Origin: Burkholderia glumae LMG 2196 = ATCC 33617
Lineage (GTDB): Bacteria > Pseudomonadota > Gammaproteobacteria > Burkholderiales > Burkholderiaceae
DNA: 64,000 nucleotides
Assembly: GCF_000960995.1 (NCBI RefSeq)
Contig: NZ_CP009435.1
Span: 992,001 to 1,056,000, forward strand
Reading direction: 5' to 3'
Shown piece after piece: positions 17,852 to 25,341 of this stretch (within the stretch, counting starts at the first letter, position 1; each line of letters begins with the position of its first letter). Made by a program: the position numbers and the translations under genes. Below the pieces are notes generated by a model. That model was not told where the DNA came from. It was given only the letters and a program-made list of their open reading frames with translations, and ran no database searches.

Positions 17852-18010
17852 CTAACACAAGTCATCCACGAATCTGGAGCAGATGACGGCGGCAGCCAGG
17901 ACAAGCAGAGCGGTATGAATATCGAGGCGTCGTTCGAAGCGAATTCGGAGCTTGCCGAATCCGGCGAACCAGGCATGCGTACGCTCGACGAATCGCTTTT
18001 TCATTGCCGT
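17852..18010 (-). pseudogene. C-terminal remnant of an IS5-family transposase
   Basis: The minus-strand frame reads MKKRFVERTHAWFAGFGKLR and goes on IRFERRLDIHTALLVLAAAV before a stop. This is the C-terminal end of IS5/IS427-type DDE transposases, where the ERT-W motif carries the catalytic glutamate. The rest of the gene is missing. Only the tail survives, so it is non-functional. Confidence 0.75.
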
Positions 18011-18104
18011 TCCTCTCTGGAACGGACTCTGCACCGTCACCGTACTAAACGCGGCGAGCAGGTCAAAACCACCTGGCGGACTGCTGGGACGCGATGACCT
18101 TCAT

Positions 18105-18329
18105 TCAGCCACGTAGCAATAGGTATGCAACGAAGATTCCGATGAGCACCGCCCCAGCGCCGTAGAACACCGGCTTGTTTCGGAGCACATCGAGCTTGGA
18201 AGTCAGCGGCTCGTTTTCCCCGTCGAGGTCCCAGTAGTCGATGCCCGGGTCACCTGTGAGATTGATGGTAATCAACAAGGCAGCGCAGACGAAGAGCCCA
18301 AAAAGAATAACGAATATTGGCGTCGACAT
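18105..18329 (-). CDS. Small predicted two-span membrane protein
   Basis: 74 residues from ATG 18329 (GGAA upstream): MSTPIFVILFGLFVCAALLI as a first membrane segment, a polar loop (DPGIDYWDLDGENEPLTSKL), then VFYGAGAVLIGIFVAYLLLR as a second. No known family recognised. It lies between two transposase remnants in the lower-GC strip next to gyrB. It is probably a real gene because of the clean hydrophobic pattern and full-length frame. Function unknown. Confidence 0.6.
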   Translation of the reverse strand: MSTPIFVILFGLFVCAALLITINLTGDPGIDYWDLDGENEPLTSKLDVLRNKPVFYGAGAVLIGIFVAYLLLRG

Positions 18330-18419
18330 TTTCGGCGTTCCGCTTAATCGTTCAGCCAGTGCATGAAAACAGGTAGTTCTTCTTGATACATGTCGTTTCC
18401 AACCTCGGCAGCCATCCCC

Positions 18420-18939
18420 CCAAGGTTACACGCGCTGATGGTTCCAGCCGAAGCTCTTCACATTGCGCAGGTATAGGAAACACAGGCCAAAGCCTCAATT
18501 GCGATGACTGTCTGTCAGCCGTAGCAGCCAGTCGGCAATCTGCTCGTTCTCTGCATTGCGCTGCCGCTCATAGCGGTAGCACGTCTGGCTTACACCAAAC
18601 GCCTCGCATGCGAGCCGGATAGAGACGCCCCGGCTCGCTACTGCTGCTCTGGCCACCTAGCGGCGAGTAGATGGCCTCAGTTTTTTACTAGCGCCTCTGC
18701 GACGATCTCCGCCTTGATCTTCTCTTCGACGTACACCTTGCGCAGTCGCGCGTTCTCCGTTTCCAACTCCTTCATCCGCGCCGTCAGCGACACGTCCATT
18801 CGCCGTACTTGCTGCGCCAGTTATAGAACGTCGCCGTGCTGATGCCCGGTTCCCGGCAAATCTCCGGCACCGCCACCCCAGCTTCCGCACGCTTGAGCGC
18901 ATCCATGATCTGGCTATCCGTGAATTTCGACTTCTTCAT
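18420..18939 (-). pseudogene. Decayed IS3-family (IS407-type) transposase genes orfA and orfB'
   Basis: orfA begins at 18939: MKKSKFTDSQIMDALKRAEA, then FYNWRSKYG. A single missing G near 18797 breaks the frame; the remainder (MKELETENARLRKVYVEEKI) continues in another frame to 18677. orfB starts at about 18660 (VARAAVASRGVSIRLACEAF, GVSQTCYRYERQRN). It carries TGA where relatives have the W of NWG and a second stop (TAA) after FGWNHQRV, then ends near 18420. The catalytic half is missing, so it is inactive. Confidence 0.85.
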
Positions 18940-19109
18940 CGCGTAAAACTCCCTTTGCCGGAAATTCTACTTCTGATACCGCTTACTGAACGGAAGGATT
19001 ACCGGAACATTGAGTTACTATGAGAAAACGAAGCAAAACCATGCGAACCCCAGATCTACCGCAATGGTTATAGAAGTACTTGAGGAAATTGATAGGAGCC
19101 GATAGCAAA

Positions 19110-19640
19110 ATGAAGCGCAAAAATTTATCACTTATCGTCGTTACTGTCATGTCGCTGGCAAGCGCATCACCCATCAAAACCGCATGGGCTGAATCCGATT
19201 CTGCGATAGCCTTTAGTAAAGTTGAAATAGATTATCCCAGAGACGAATGTTCGTTCAAATATTCTCCCGTCGATTTTTGTGACAACAAGCATATCAAGGA
19301 ATACAATTCAGCGCTTCAAACAAAACCCGCGAACTTCAATTCAAACTAAATTCTTCTTCCAATCAAGGAATGGGACGACGAGAGGTCATTGGTCGCGATC
19401 GACAAGAGAAGCGGAGTGGTCTATCCAGTGCCGATCGATTCCTACTTTGATACGCCAAAGGGAAACGGTGTCCCGGAACGGCGTGCCAAACTGAAATTCT
19501 CAAAGCAGAGAAATGAGGTGTGTATATATGGAACTATTCTAGTTTACAGGGCAAATGGAACTGGAAAATTCTGCTTCCAGCTGGAAGGAAATAAATTCGT
19601 GGGCTATCACACCACTTACATGGGCCACGACACGCCGTGA
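19110..19640 (+). pseudogene. Secreted or periplasmic protein gene interrupted by an in-frame stop
   Basis: MKRKNLSLIVVTVMSLASAS is a signal peptide with a likely cleavage at AWA|ES. The frame reads to TAA at 19347-19349 and then continues in the same frame without a break for another 96 codons (ILLPIKEWDDERSLVAIDKR ... FVGYHTTYMGHDTP) to the stop at 19638. The downstream half looks like genuine protein (beta-rich, YPVPIDSYFD). This is best read as one 177-codon gene split by a nonsense mutation. Family unknown. The surrounding DNA is AT-rich and full of IS remnants. Confidence 0.65.
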
Positions 19641-19693
19641 TGAATCTGATTCGAGATGTCGCCTGGCTCGTTCGGACAGGTTCTCGATATTTT

Positions 19694-20895
19694 TAAGTGG
19701 AGTGTCCGAGGCAGTCATGCTGCCGATTTGATCGCAGGCAGCGCCGCGAAGTATGCCTCGCCTGGCGTCCGATCTGCCAAGCTCGAATGGGACCGTTTCC
19801 GGTTGTACGGCTCGATGTATTCGCCGATGGGAACGCAGGGCATGGCTGACCGACTCGTACGCTTTCCGTTAGACCTCTTCGTACGTGATGCTGCGCCCAA
19901 CCCGCTCGACGAACACGTTATCGCGCCAGCTTCCTTGCCGTCCATCGGTAGCCCGATGCCCGGTCCAGCACGGCCCGGTGAACGCGCCCGCCGTGAACTG
20001 GCTGCCCTGGCCGGTGTCCCCGATGTCGGGCAGCACGTAACGGGCGAACGCTTTCTCCAGTGCGTCAACGGCATGCACGGCTTCCAGCGTGATGGCGCCC
20101 CGATGCGAGAGCATCTTCTCGCCCAATCCACCGCCGCCGGCAGATACACGAAACCACTTGCCATCGGAATGTACGCCGTGTCGAGTGCCCACGCCTGGCT
20201 AGCCCGCTCGATCTTCAGGCAGCGCAGCAGATACGGCCAGATTTTGTGCTGCGCATTGCGGCGGCTCGTGTTGGTTTGCAATACAGCGCCTCCACGCCCA
20301 TGCGCTTCATCAACGTGCGCACGCGACGGCGCCCCACTTCACGGCCTTTCCGGCGCAACAGGCGCGCAAGCATCCGTGCGTCGGCAAACGGAAACTCCAT
20401 GTACGATTCGTCGATGCGGCGCATCAGCAACTGTTCAGCCTCGCTGACCGGCTGCGCTCGGGTAATACATGCTCGATCTCGCGATGCCAACCAGCCGCGT
20501 CTGTTGCGAAACCGGCAGCGTATGCGTATGGTCGATCATCGCTTTACGCTCAGCAATCCCGACTTGGTGAGCGTGCCGCTTAAAAATCATTCTCCTGCGC
20601 CAATTGGCCGATCTTTGCATGCAGCGTACATCCACCGGTGGCTCGCTCGGCGGCGCGCCTGCCGCGCCAAACACGTCCGTCGCGCGCTCCTGCAACTGCC
20701 GCTTCCATTCCGTGATCTGGTTCGGATGCACATCGAACTGCTGCGCCAGTTCGGCCAGCGTGAGCTCGCCCTTGACCGCCGCCAGGGCCACTTTCGCTTC
20801 GAACACCGCTGAGTGCGTCCGTCGGGTTCTGTTCGTCATCTTTTCGGTTCCTTTGCCTGCATTATCGCTGGCTCAGGCCCCGGGCATTCCACTTA
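19694..20895. mobile_element. Degenerate IS3-family insertion sequence with recognisable ends
   Basis: About 1.2 kb bounded by imperfect inverted repeats: TAAGTGGAGTGTCCGAGG at the left (from 19694) and TAAGTGGAATGCCCGGGG read inward from 20895. The transposase genes inside are on the minus strand and frameshifted. Size, two-frame organisation and ends fit the IS3 family. Confidence 0.85.
19715..20839 (-). pseudogene. Frameshifted IS3-family transposase (orfA + orfB)
   Basis: orfA starts at 20839 (MTNRTRRTHSAVFEAKVALA, LAELAQQFDVHPNQITEWKR, a helix-turn-helix) and loses frame after about 70 residues. orfB pieces appear in successive frames: MIDHTHTLPVSQQTRLVGIA, RRIDESYMEFPFADARMLAR, ASQAWALDTAYIPMASGFVY with the first catalytic Asp, a QGSQFTAGAF segment, and EYIEPYNRKRSHSSLADRTP near 19740. 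At least three frameshifts are needed to join them, and the usual TDQGSQF motif is altered. Not functional. Confidence 0.85.
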
Positions 20896-21133
20896 CCCGA
20901 CTGTCCGAATTCGCGCGGCCACCTCTTTGTCGAGCTTGGCCCAGTACCCTGATTGAGTCAACGGCAACCGCGCGCAGACGTCATTCAAAAAGCCAGCATT
21001 ACTGGCTACAGATGCGCGAAAGGCACGTGCCGTTCGCATACACGAAACGACGCGATGATTGGTGCCTCCCATGCCGGGAAAATGTATGATACAGCTTCAG
21101 GAAGCATAAAATTAATAACCTCTCGAAATCATC

Positions 21134-21490
21134 ATGAAGAAATTAATTCTCCTGATCCCCTTGCTAACCCCCATCATTTCATTTGCTGGTGAATTCATTG
21201 GCGGCGGAAATGTTTACAATGACTTAGCCTGCACCAGCCGGGATTTGGTTGCCTCGAAAAAAGAACTCAACGAAATCTACCGGAAAATATACGCATCGAC
21301 GCAGTACAAAGACGAGCTCGATCGTTCCCAGAAAGCTTGGCTCAACTACAGGGAAAAAGAATGCAACGGCTATGTTGCGGCCGAGGCTTCGCAATCTCAG
21401 GGAGCCGGGCCGGGCTTAATCGTCAAGGACTGCCTCGTCACGATCACCAGACAACGAGTTGATTATCTGAAGCGTTTTCTCGAGAGGTAG
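21134..21490 (+). CDS. LprI-family (DUF1311) putative lysozyme-inhibitor-type secreted protein
   Basis: 118 residues. The signal peptide is MKKLILLIPLLTPIISFAGE. The mature part has the DUF1311 pattern of paired cysteines and aromatic repeats: NDLACTSRDLVASKKELNEI, YRKIYAS, SQKAWLNYREKECNGY. Some relatives inhibit lysozyme; others are uncharacterised. The gene is AT-rich compared with the core. It sits at the right end of the IS strip and is followed directly by a strong terminator. Confidence 0.75.
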   Translation: MKKLILLIPLLTPIISFAGEFIGGGNVYNDLACTSRDLVASKKELNEIYRKIYASTQYKDELDRSQKAWLNYREKECNGYVAAEASQSQGAGPGLIVKDCLVTITRQRVDYLKRFLER

Positions 21491-21494
21491 GAAA

Positions 21495-21513
21495 GGCTCC
21501 CGAAGGAGCCTTT
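21495..21513 (+). terminator. Strong intrinsic terminator after the LprI-family gene
   Basis: Perfect stem GGCTCC-CGAA-GGAGCC followed by TTTT. The four-base CGAA loop makes it very stable. Confidence 0.9.
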
Positions 21514-21543
21514 TCAATGCAAAAGGCCAAGCCCCGGAAAAAA

Positions 21544-22089
21544 TCACCGCCCCCGCACCATGCTCCGCAGCACCCCGTCGCGCCGGATCAGCCCATGAAA
21601 CAGCGCGGCCGCCAGATGCAGCAGTACCGTGGCGAACAGCACGAACGCCAGCACCTCATGCGCGTTGCGCAGCCACGCAAACGCCACCGGGTCCGCCGCC
21701 ACCAGCGCCGGCAGCCGCACCCCGCCGCCCAGCACCACCGGATACCCGCCGGCCGACAGCATGGCCCAGCCGATCAGCGGCATCGCCACCATCAGCGCAT
21801 ACAGCACCCAATGCGACAGGTGCGCGGCCGCCTTCTGCCACCAAGGCAGATCGTCCGGCAGCGGCGGCGCCCCGCGCCTGAGCCGCACCACCAGCCGCAC
21901 GATCACCAGCACCAGGATCGCGATTCCGAGCGGCTTGTGAATCGCCACCAGCACCGTGTGCCGGGCCGACACCGAGCCCACCATGCCCACCCCGATGAAC
22001 AGCATCGCGATGATCAGCATGGCCATCAGCCAGTGCAGCGCCCGCGCGAGCGGGCTGAATCCCGAAGGAGAGGAAGTGGGGTTCATCAT
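21544..22089 (-). CDS. Cytochrome b561-type membrane protein
   Basis: 181 residues. Four membrane segments carry heme-ligand histidines at typical places: ARALHWLMAMLIIAMLFIGV, LVAIHKPLGIAILVLVIVRL, LSHWVLYALMVAMPLIGWAM and NAHEVLAFVLFATVLLHLAA. Prokaryotic cytochrome b561 passes electrons between quinol and periplasmic partners. The start ATGATGA overlaps the stop of the catalase-like gene and has GGAGG upstream, so the two are coupled. It probably delivers electrons to, or works alongside, the peroxidase. Confidence 0.92.
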   Translation of the reverse strand: MMNPTSSPSGFSPLARALHWLMAMLIIAMLFIGVGMVGSVSARHTVLVAIHKPLGIAILVLVIVRLVVRLRRGAPPLPDDLPWWQKAAAHLSHWVLYALMVAMPLIGWAMLSAGGYPVVLGGGVRLPALVAADPVAFAWLRNAHEVLAFVLFATVLLHLAAALFHGLIRRDGVLRSMVRGR

Positions 22090-23159
22090 CGTGCCTCCGG
22101 CGCGGCGCGGGCATAACCGGGCACGCCGGCTTCCTCGCTGGTGCGCAGCTTGTACGAATCGGCATAGGCCGCCGAGCGCGCCGCCAGCAGCGGGTCGCCG
22201 GACGGCTCGATGCCCGTCGGCAGTACCGTCGGGTCGTAGTTGATGTCGCGGCACGGCCCGCTGTCCTGCGCCTCGGCGCGGTCGAGCACCAGCGTGCCGA
22301 TGTCGAGGGTCTTGCGATCGGCGGGCCAGTTGCGCGTCGCGTCGTTCACGGGGTCGCCTGGGTTCGCGAACGTCACGAGCCAGTGCCAGCGCTGCGGCCC
22401 GCTGCCGAGCCGCTCGGCCAGATCCGCTTGCAGCACGTTCGCGCCGCTCGCCACGCCGGCGCCGTCGGTCTGCTCGGGCACCACGCGCCAGCGCACCGCG
22501 TGCTTCATGCCCTGCGCGTCCACGAAATAAAACGCGTTGATGCCGTAATAGGTCTCGGTGGCAAAGCTCGCGCTCGGCTTGGCGGTCTTCACCCAGGCGC
22601 GGAACGCGGCGGTCTCCGGATGCGCGGCGAAGAACGCCCCGACCTTCTTCGGATCGGGCTTGCCGGTGGCGGGATCGGGCCGCGTCGCGACGGTCTGCTC
22701 GTAGAACGCGCGCGGCGTCGCGACCGGGAACACCGGCATCGCGTTCATGCCGGTGCGCCATTGCTCGCCGTCGGGCGCGGTCAACCGCAGCGCGAGGCTG
22801 CGGATCGGCACGCTGGTGTCGGGCGCATAAGGGTTGCCGCCGGGCAGCGCGAAGCGCCCGACCACGGGCGTGCGCACGCCGGCGCCGAAGAACGGCGCGC
22901 TGGACCATGCGGCGCCGTCGCCGTTGCTCTCGAAGTAGCCGGTCACGCAGATGCCCTTGGCGTGGTTGCGGCGGAAGCCGGGATGCAAGCCGCCGTTGGC
23001 CTGCAGCGCGGCGACGATGCGCTGCGGCGTGAGCCGGTGCGGCGCGAGCCAGCCGGCGGTGTAGCCGAACGCGGCGGCGGCGGCCGCGACGGTGCCGCCG
23101 ATCACGGCCCAGCGCCAGACCTGGCCGCCGCGCGGGCTCGATGGGGGAGGATGCGTCAT
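22086..23159 (-). CDS. Catalase-related heme peroxidase (SrpA-like), membrane-anchored
   Basis: 357 residues from ATG 23159 (AGGAG upstream). A single N-terminal anchor or signal segment (WRWAVIGGTVAAAAAAFGYT) precedes a small catalase-fold domain: FRRNHAKGICVTGYFESNGD with the distal His, SLALRLTAPDGEQWRTGMNA, and the proximal heme-Tyr region DPLLAARSAAYADSYKLR. It is much shorter than true catalases, as in the SrpA/YfeX-like catalase-related group. It is coupled to cytochrome b561 and divergent from the ECF sigma gene. An ECF-type promoter lies 40 bp upstream, so this operon is a probable target of that sigma factor. Confidence 0.9.
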   Translation of the reverse strand: MTHPPPSSPRGGQVWRWAVIGGTVAAAAAAFGYTAGWLAPHRLTPQRIVAALQANGGLHPGFRRNHAKGICVTGYFESNGDGAAWSSAPFFGAGVRTPVVGRFALPGGNPYAPDTSVPIRSLALRLTAPDGEQWRTGMNAMPVFPVATPRAFYEQTVATRPDPATGKPDPKKVGAFFAAHPETAAFRAWVKTAKPSASFATETYYGINAFYFVDAQGMKHAVRWRVVPEQTDGAGVASGANVLQADLAERLGSGPQRWHWLVTFANPGDPVNDATRNWPADRKTLDIGTLVLDRAEAQDSGPCRDINYDPTVLPTGIEPSGDPLLAARSAAYADSYKLRTSEEAGVPGYARAAPEAR

Positions 23160-23200
23160 GGAATTCGCTCCTGACCTTCGGTCGTTGAGGGGACTCGGAT

Positions 23201-23227
23201 GAGACGACCGGCCCGGCGGTTTATTCC
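23201..23227 (-). promoter_or_regulatory. Predicted ECF-sigma promoter for the catalase-cytochrome operon
   Basis: On the minus strand GGAATAAAC is followed by CGTCTC, 27 bases overall. The same two boxes at identical spacing appear on the plus strand at 23299-23325. The distance to the ATG at 23159 is about 42 bp. GGAATAAA with a GTC-type -10 fits ECF sigma promoters in other proteobacteria. Confidence 0.7.
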
Positions 23228-23298
23228 ACGGCCGCCACGCATTCCGCGGCCCCGGCAGACGGATGGCCCGAGATAGCGCCGGCCGCGCCGGCACTTCG

Positions 23299-23325
23299 GG
23301 AATAAACTGCGCTGACCGGCGTCTC
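23299..23325 (+). promoter_or_regulatory. Predicted autoregulatory ECF-sigma promoter
   Basis: GGAATAAAC and CGTCTC separated exactly as in the divergent copy at 23201-23227, with CCGG also kept in the spacer. It lies 37 bp before the sigma gene ATG at 23362, so the sigma factor probably drives its own operon. Confidence 0.7.
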
Positions 23326-23361
23326 ACCTCGACATCCACCCGTGCCGCCCGGCGGCCCACC

Positions 23362-23877
23362 ATGCCCTCAGCCGACCTAGACGATTGCCTGCGCGAGCTG
23401 CTGCCGCGGCTGCGGCGCTTCGCGCTGTGGCTGACCCGCGATGCGCACACGGCCGACGATCTGGTCCAGGCCTCGCTCGAACGCGCGCTGACGCACTGGG
23501 CGGACCGCCGCGACGACGACGCGCTGCGCAGCTGGCTGTTCACGATCCTGTACCGCCAGTTCCTCGATTCGCGGCGCAGCGCGAAACGCTATGCCGGGCT
23601 GCTCGGCCGGATCCGCGAGGACGACGAGCCGCAATGGCCGTCGGCCGAGGATCAGGCGGTGGCGCGCTCGATGCTCGGCGCGTTCGGCAAGCTGACGGCC
23701 GAGCAGCGCAGCCTGCTGCTGCTGGTGGCGGTGGAAGGCTTCAGCTACCGCGAGGTGGCCGAACTGCTCGAGGTGCCGATCGGCACCGTGATGTCGCGCC
23801 TGTCGCGCGCGCGCGCCGCGTTGCGCGCGCTCGGCGACGGCCAATCTCCCGCTCCCTCGCTGCGATTGATGAAATGA
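23362..23877 (+). CDS. ECF-family RNA polymerase sigma factor
   Basis: 171 residues from ATG 23362. Region 2 includes LPRLRRFALWLTRDAHTADD, LVQASLERAL and DALRSWLFTILYRQFLDSRR. Region 4 includes LTAEQRSLLLLVAVEGFSYR, EVAELLEVPIGTVMSRLSRA. The order and length match ECF sigma factors. Its stop overlaps the anti-sigma start (ATGA), giving balanced translation. Matched promoter motifs face both its own gene and the catalase-like operon, so it probably governs an oxidative or redox stress response. Confidence 0.95.
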   Translation: MPSADLDDCLRELLPRLRRFALWLTRDAHTADDLVQASLERALTHWADRRDDDALRSWLFTILYRQFLDSRRSAKRYAGLLGRIREDDEPQWPSAEDQAVARSMLGAFGKLTAEQRSLLLLVAVEGFSYREVAELLEVPIGTVMSRLSRARAALRALGDGQSPAPSLRLMK

Positions 23878-24662
23878 ACATTCCGCCCGACGACCACGAT
23901 CTCCATGCCTATGTCGACGGCCGCCTCGACGCGAACGAGCGCGCCGCGCTCGAGCGCTGGCTCGACCACCATCCCGAGCGCGCCGGGCAGGTGCGCCAGT
24001 GGCGCCGCGATACGCAGCAGCTGCGCGCGGCGCTCGACGGCCTCGCGCTGCCGCCGGCCACGCGCGAGCTCGATCCGGCCGCGCTGCGCGAGCGGCGCGG
24101 CGCGCGGCGGCGCACGCGGCTGGCGATCGCGGCCGCGCTGGTGTTGAGCGTCGGGCTCGGCGGCGGCGCAGGCTGGCAAATGCGCGGCTGGCAGATGCAG
24201 GGCGCCGGCTCCCAGCCGCTCGCCTCGCTCGCGATGCCGGCGGCCCCGATGGGCGACGCGCTGACCGCCTACCGGATGGTGGTGGAGCGCAGCGCGCGCG
24301 TGGATCTGGCCACGCACCGGACGGCCGATCTGCAGGCCTGGCTCGACCGCGCGGTCGGCAAGACGGTGCGGCTGCCCGACCTGAGCCGGGCCGGCTTCAC
24401 GCCGGTGGGCGGGCGCCTGTTCGCGACCGAGGACGGTCCGTCGGCGATGGTGCTCTACGAGGACGGCGCGGGCCGCGCGGTCAGCTTCTACGTCCGCCCG
24501 CCGGGCGGCCGGCGCCTGCTGCTGAAGGACGGCTCGCGTCGCGACGGCGCGCTCGTGGCCCAATACGGTTCGCAGCGCGGCTACAACTACGCGCTCGTCG
24601 CGCCCACCGACGGCGTCGACGACGCCGCGCTCGCGAACGCGCTGGCCGTCACGCGCGGCTAG
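23874..24662 (+). CDS. Membrane anti-sigma factor
   Basis: 262 residues from ATG 23874, overlapping the sigma stop. The N-terminal cytoplasmic domain (PDDHDLHAYVDGRLDANERA, LERWLDHHPERAGQVRQWRR) resembles anti-sigma domains. One membrane segment follows (RLAIAAALVLSVGLGGGAGW, about residues 80-100), then a roughly 160-residue periplasmic domain (AYRMVVERSARVDLATHRTA, VGGRLFATEDGPSAMVLYED). It most likely holds the sigma factor at the membrane until a periplasmic redox signal arrives. I see no zinc-binding HxxxCxxC motif, so it is not a standard ZAS protein. Confidence 0.88.
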   Translation: MNIPPDDHDLHAYVDGRLDANERAALERWLDHHPERAGQVRQWRRDTQQLRAALDGLALPPATRELDPAALRERRGARRRTRLAIAAALVLSVGLGGGAGWQMRGWQMQGAGSQPLASLAMPAAPMGDALTAYRMVVERSARVDLATHRTADLQAWLDRAVGKTVRLPDLSRAGFTPVGGRLFATEDGPSAMVLYEDGAGRAVSFYVRPPGGRRLLLKDGSRRDGALVAQYGSQRGYNYALVAPTDGVDDAALANALAVTRG

Positions 24663-24705
24663 GCATCCATCCCGCGCGCCGCACAGCGCAACACAGAGGA
24701 TTCGC

Positions 24706-24931
24706 TGTGGACAATTTGGGCAAAACACGGCTATCCACCGGCTGTGCGGAAAGTTGTTCTGTGCCCGCCGCGCTTGTTCGCACCGTTCCCACCCGGTTAT
24801 GCGGATCGCACAGCACTGATCGGAAAGGCGGAATCGGGCTTATCCACAGCGGCAGCGGCCTTTTGTTAACTACTACTACTTGCGTATACGCGCTGGCCAA
24901 AAGCTGTGGGGATAGCGCCGCGCGTGGATAA
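24706..24931 (+). other. Origin-like module A: DnaA boxes, GC spacer, CTACTAC tract
   Basis: A perfect DnaA box TTATCCACA (24840-24848) is followed by a GC-rich spacer, GTTAACT and then ACTACTACT and GTATAC within about 45 bp. This order (box, GC cluster, repeated TAC/CTA triplets) is the described architecture of bacterial unwinding elements with a DnaA-trio. One-mismatch boxes lie at 24706-24714 (TGTGGACAA) and 24923-24931 (CGTGGATAA). AAGTTGTTCTGTG at 24751-24763 lies 88 bp before the box. CTGTG/CACAG hexamers are abundant. Confidence 0.6.
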
Positions 24932-25149
24932 CTGCGTGCACAACCGGTTTCGAACGCTGTGAGGCCGGCGTGCCGTGATCGAAACGGCGCGCGCTCGTTT
25001 CGGGCCGGCGCCATGGGCGGCACCGCATGTCGATCCGGCTTGAAGTGGGCGACGCAGGCCCGCATACCCGGCAGGGGTCGGGTGCTCTGTCGTGCGCGCA
25101 CGGATGGGCGGGTGCGGCGTGCGTGAGCCAAGGCCGGCGGGATCGGCGC

Positions 25150-25185
25150 CGGGGCTTTGCCGGCGCGCCCTGGCGGCGAAGCCCC
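25150..25185. repeat. Strong GC-rich hairpin
   Basis: CGGGGCTTTGCCGG pairs with CGGCGAAGCCCCG across a short loop, with one mismatch. There is no T tract on either side, so it is not a standard terminator. It may be a structural or regulatory element in the non-coding region. Confidence 0.5.
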
Positions 25186-25341
25186 GAGCATGCGGCCTTG
25201 CGGCTGGCGCGGTGGAGGTCGGCCGTGTCGGACGCGCGGCGTGCTTGTGGCCGCCGGGGGCGGCTGTGGACAACTGCCTCGAAAATGGGTGTCGCCCGCT
25301 GTGAGGCAAGCGGCGCGGGCCGGTGCCGCGCCGCTTGCCTG

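Larger units (their letters stand above)
24663..25341. other. Non-coding region with origin-like DnaA-box module
   Basis: About 680 bp without a supported gene. The left part (24700-24935) holds the DnaA-box module described separately. A long GC-rich hairpin lies at 25150-25185. The rest is GC-rich with no ORF of convincing composition. It is unusually long for this gene-dense window. Confidence 0.7.

Noticed and set aside
19694..20895. Plus-strand frames of 263 and 188 codons in the IS
   Set aside because: They are antisense to the frameshifted IS3-family transposase; the inverted ends and minus-strand motifs explain the region.
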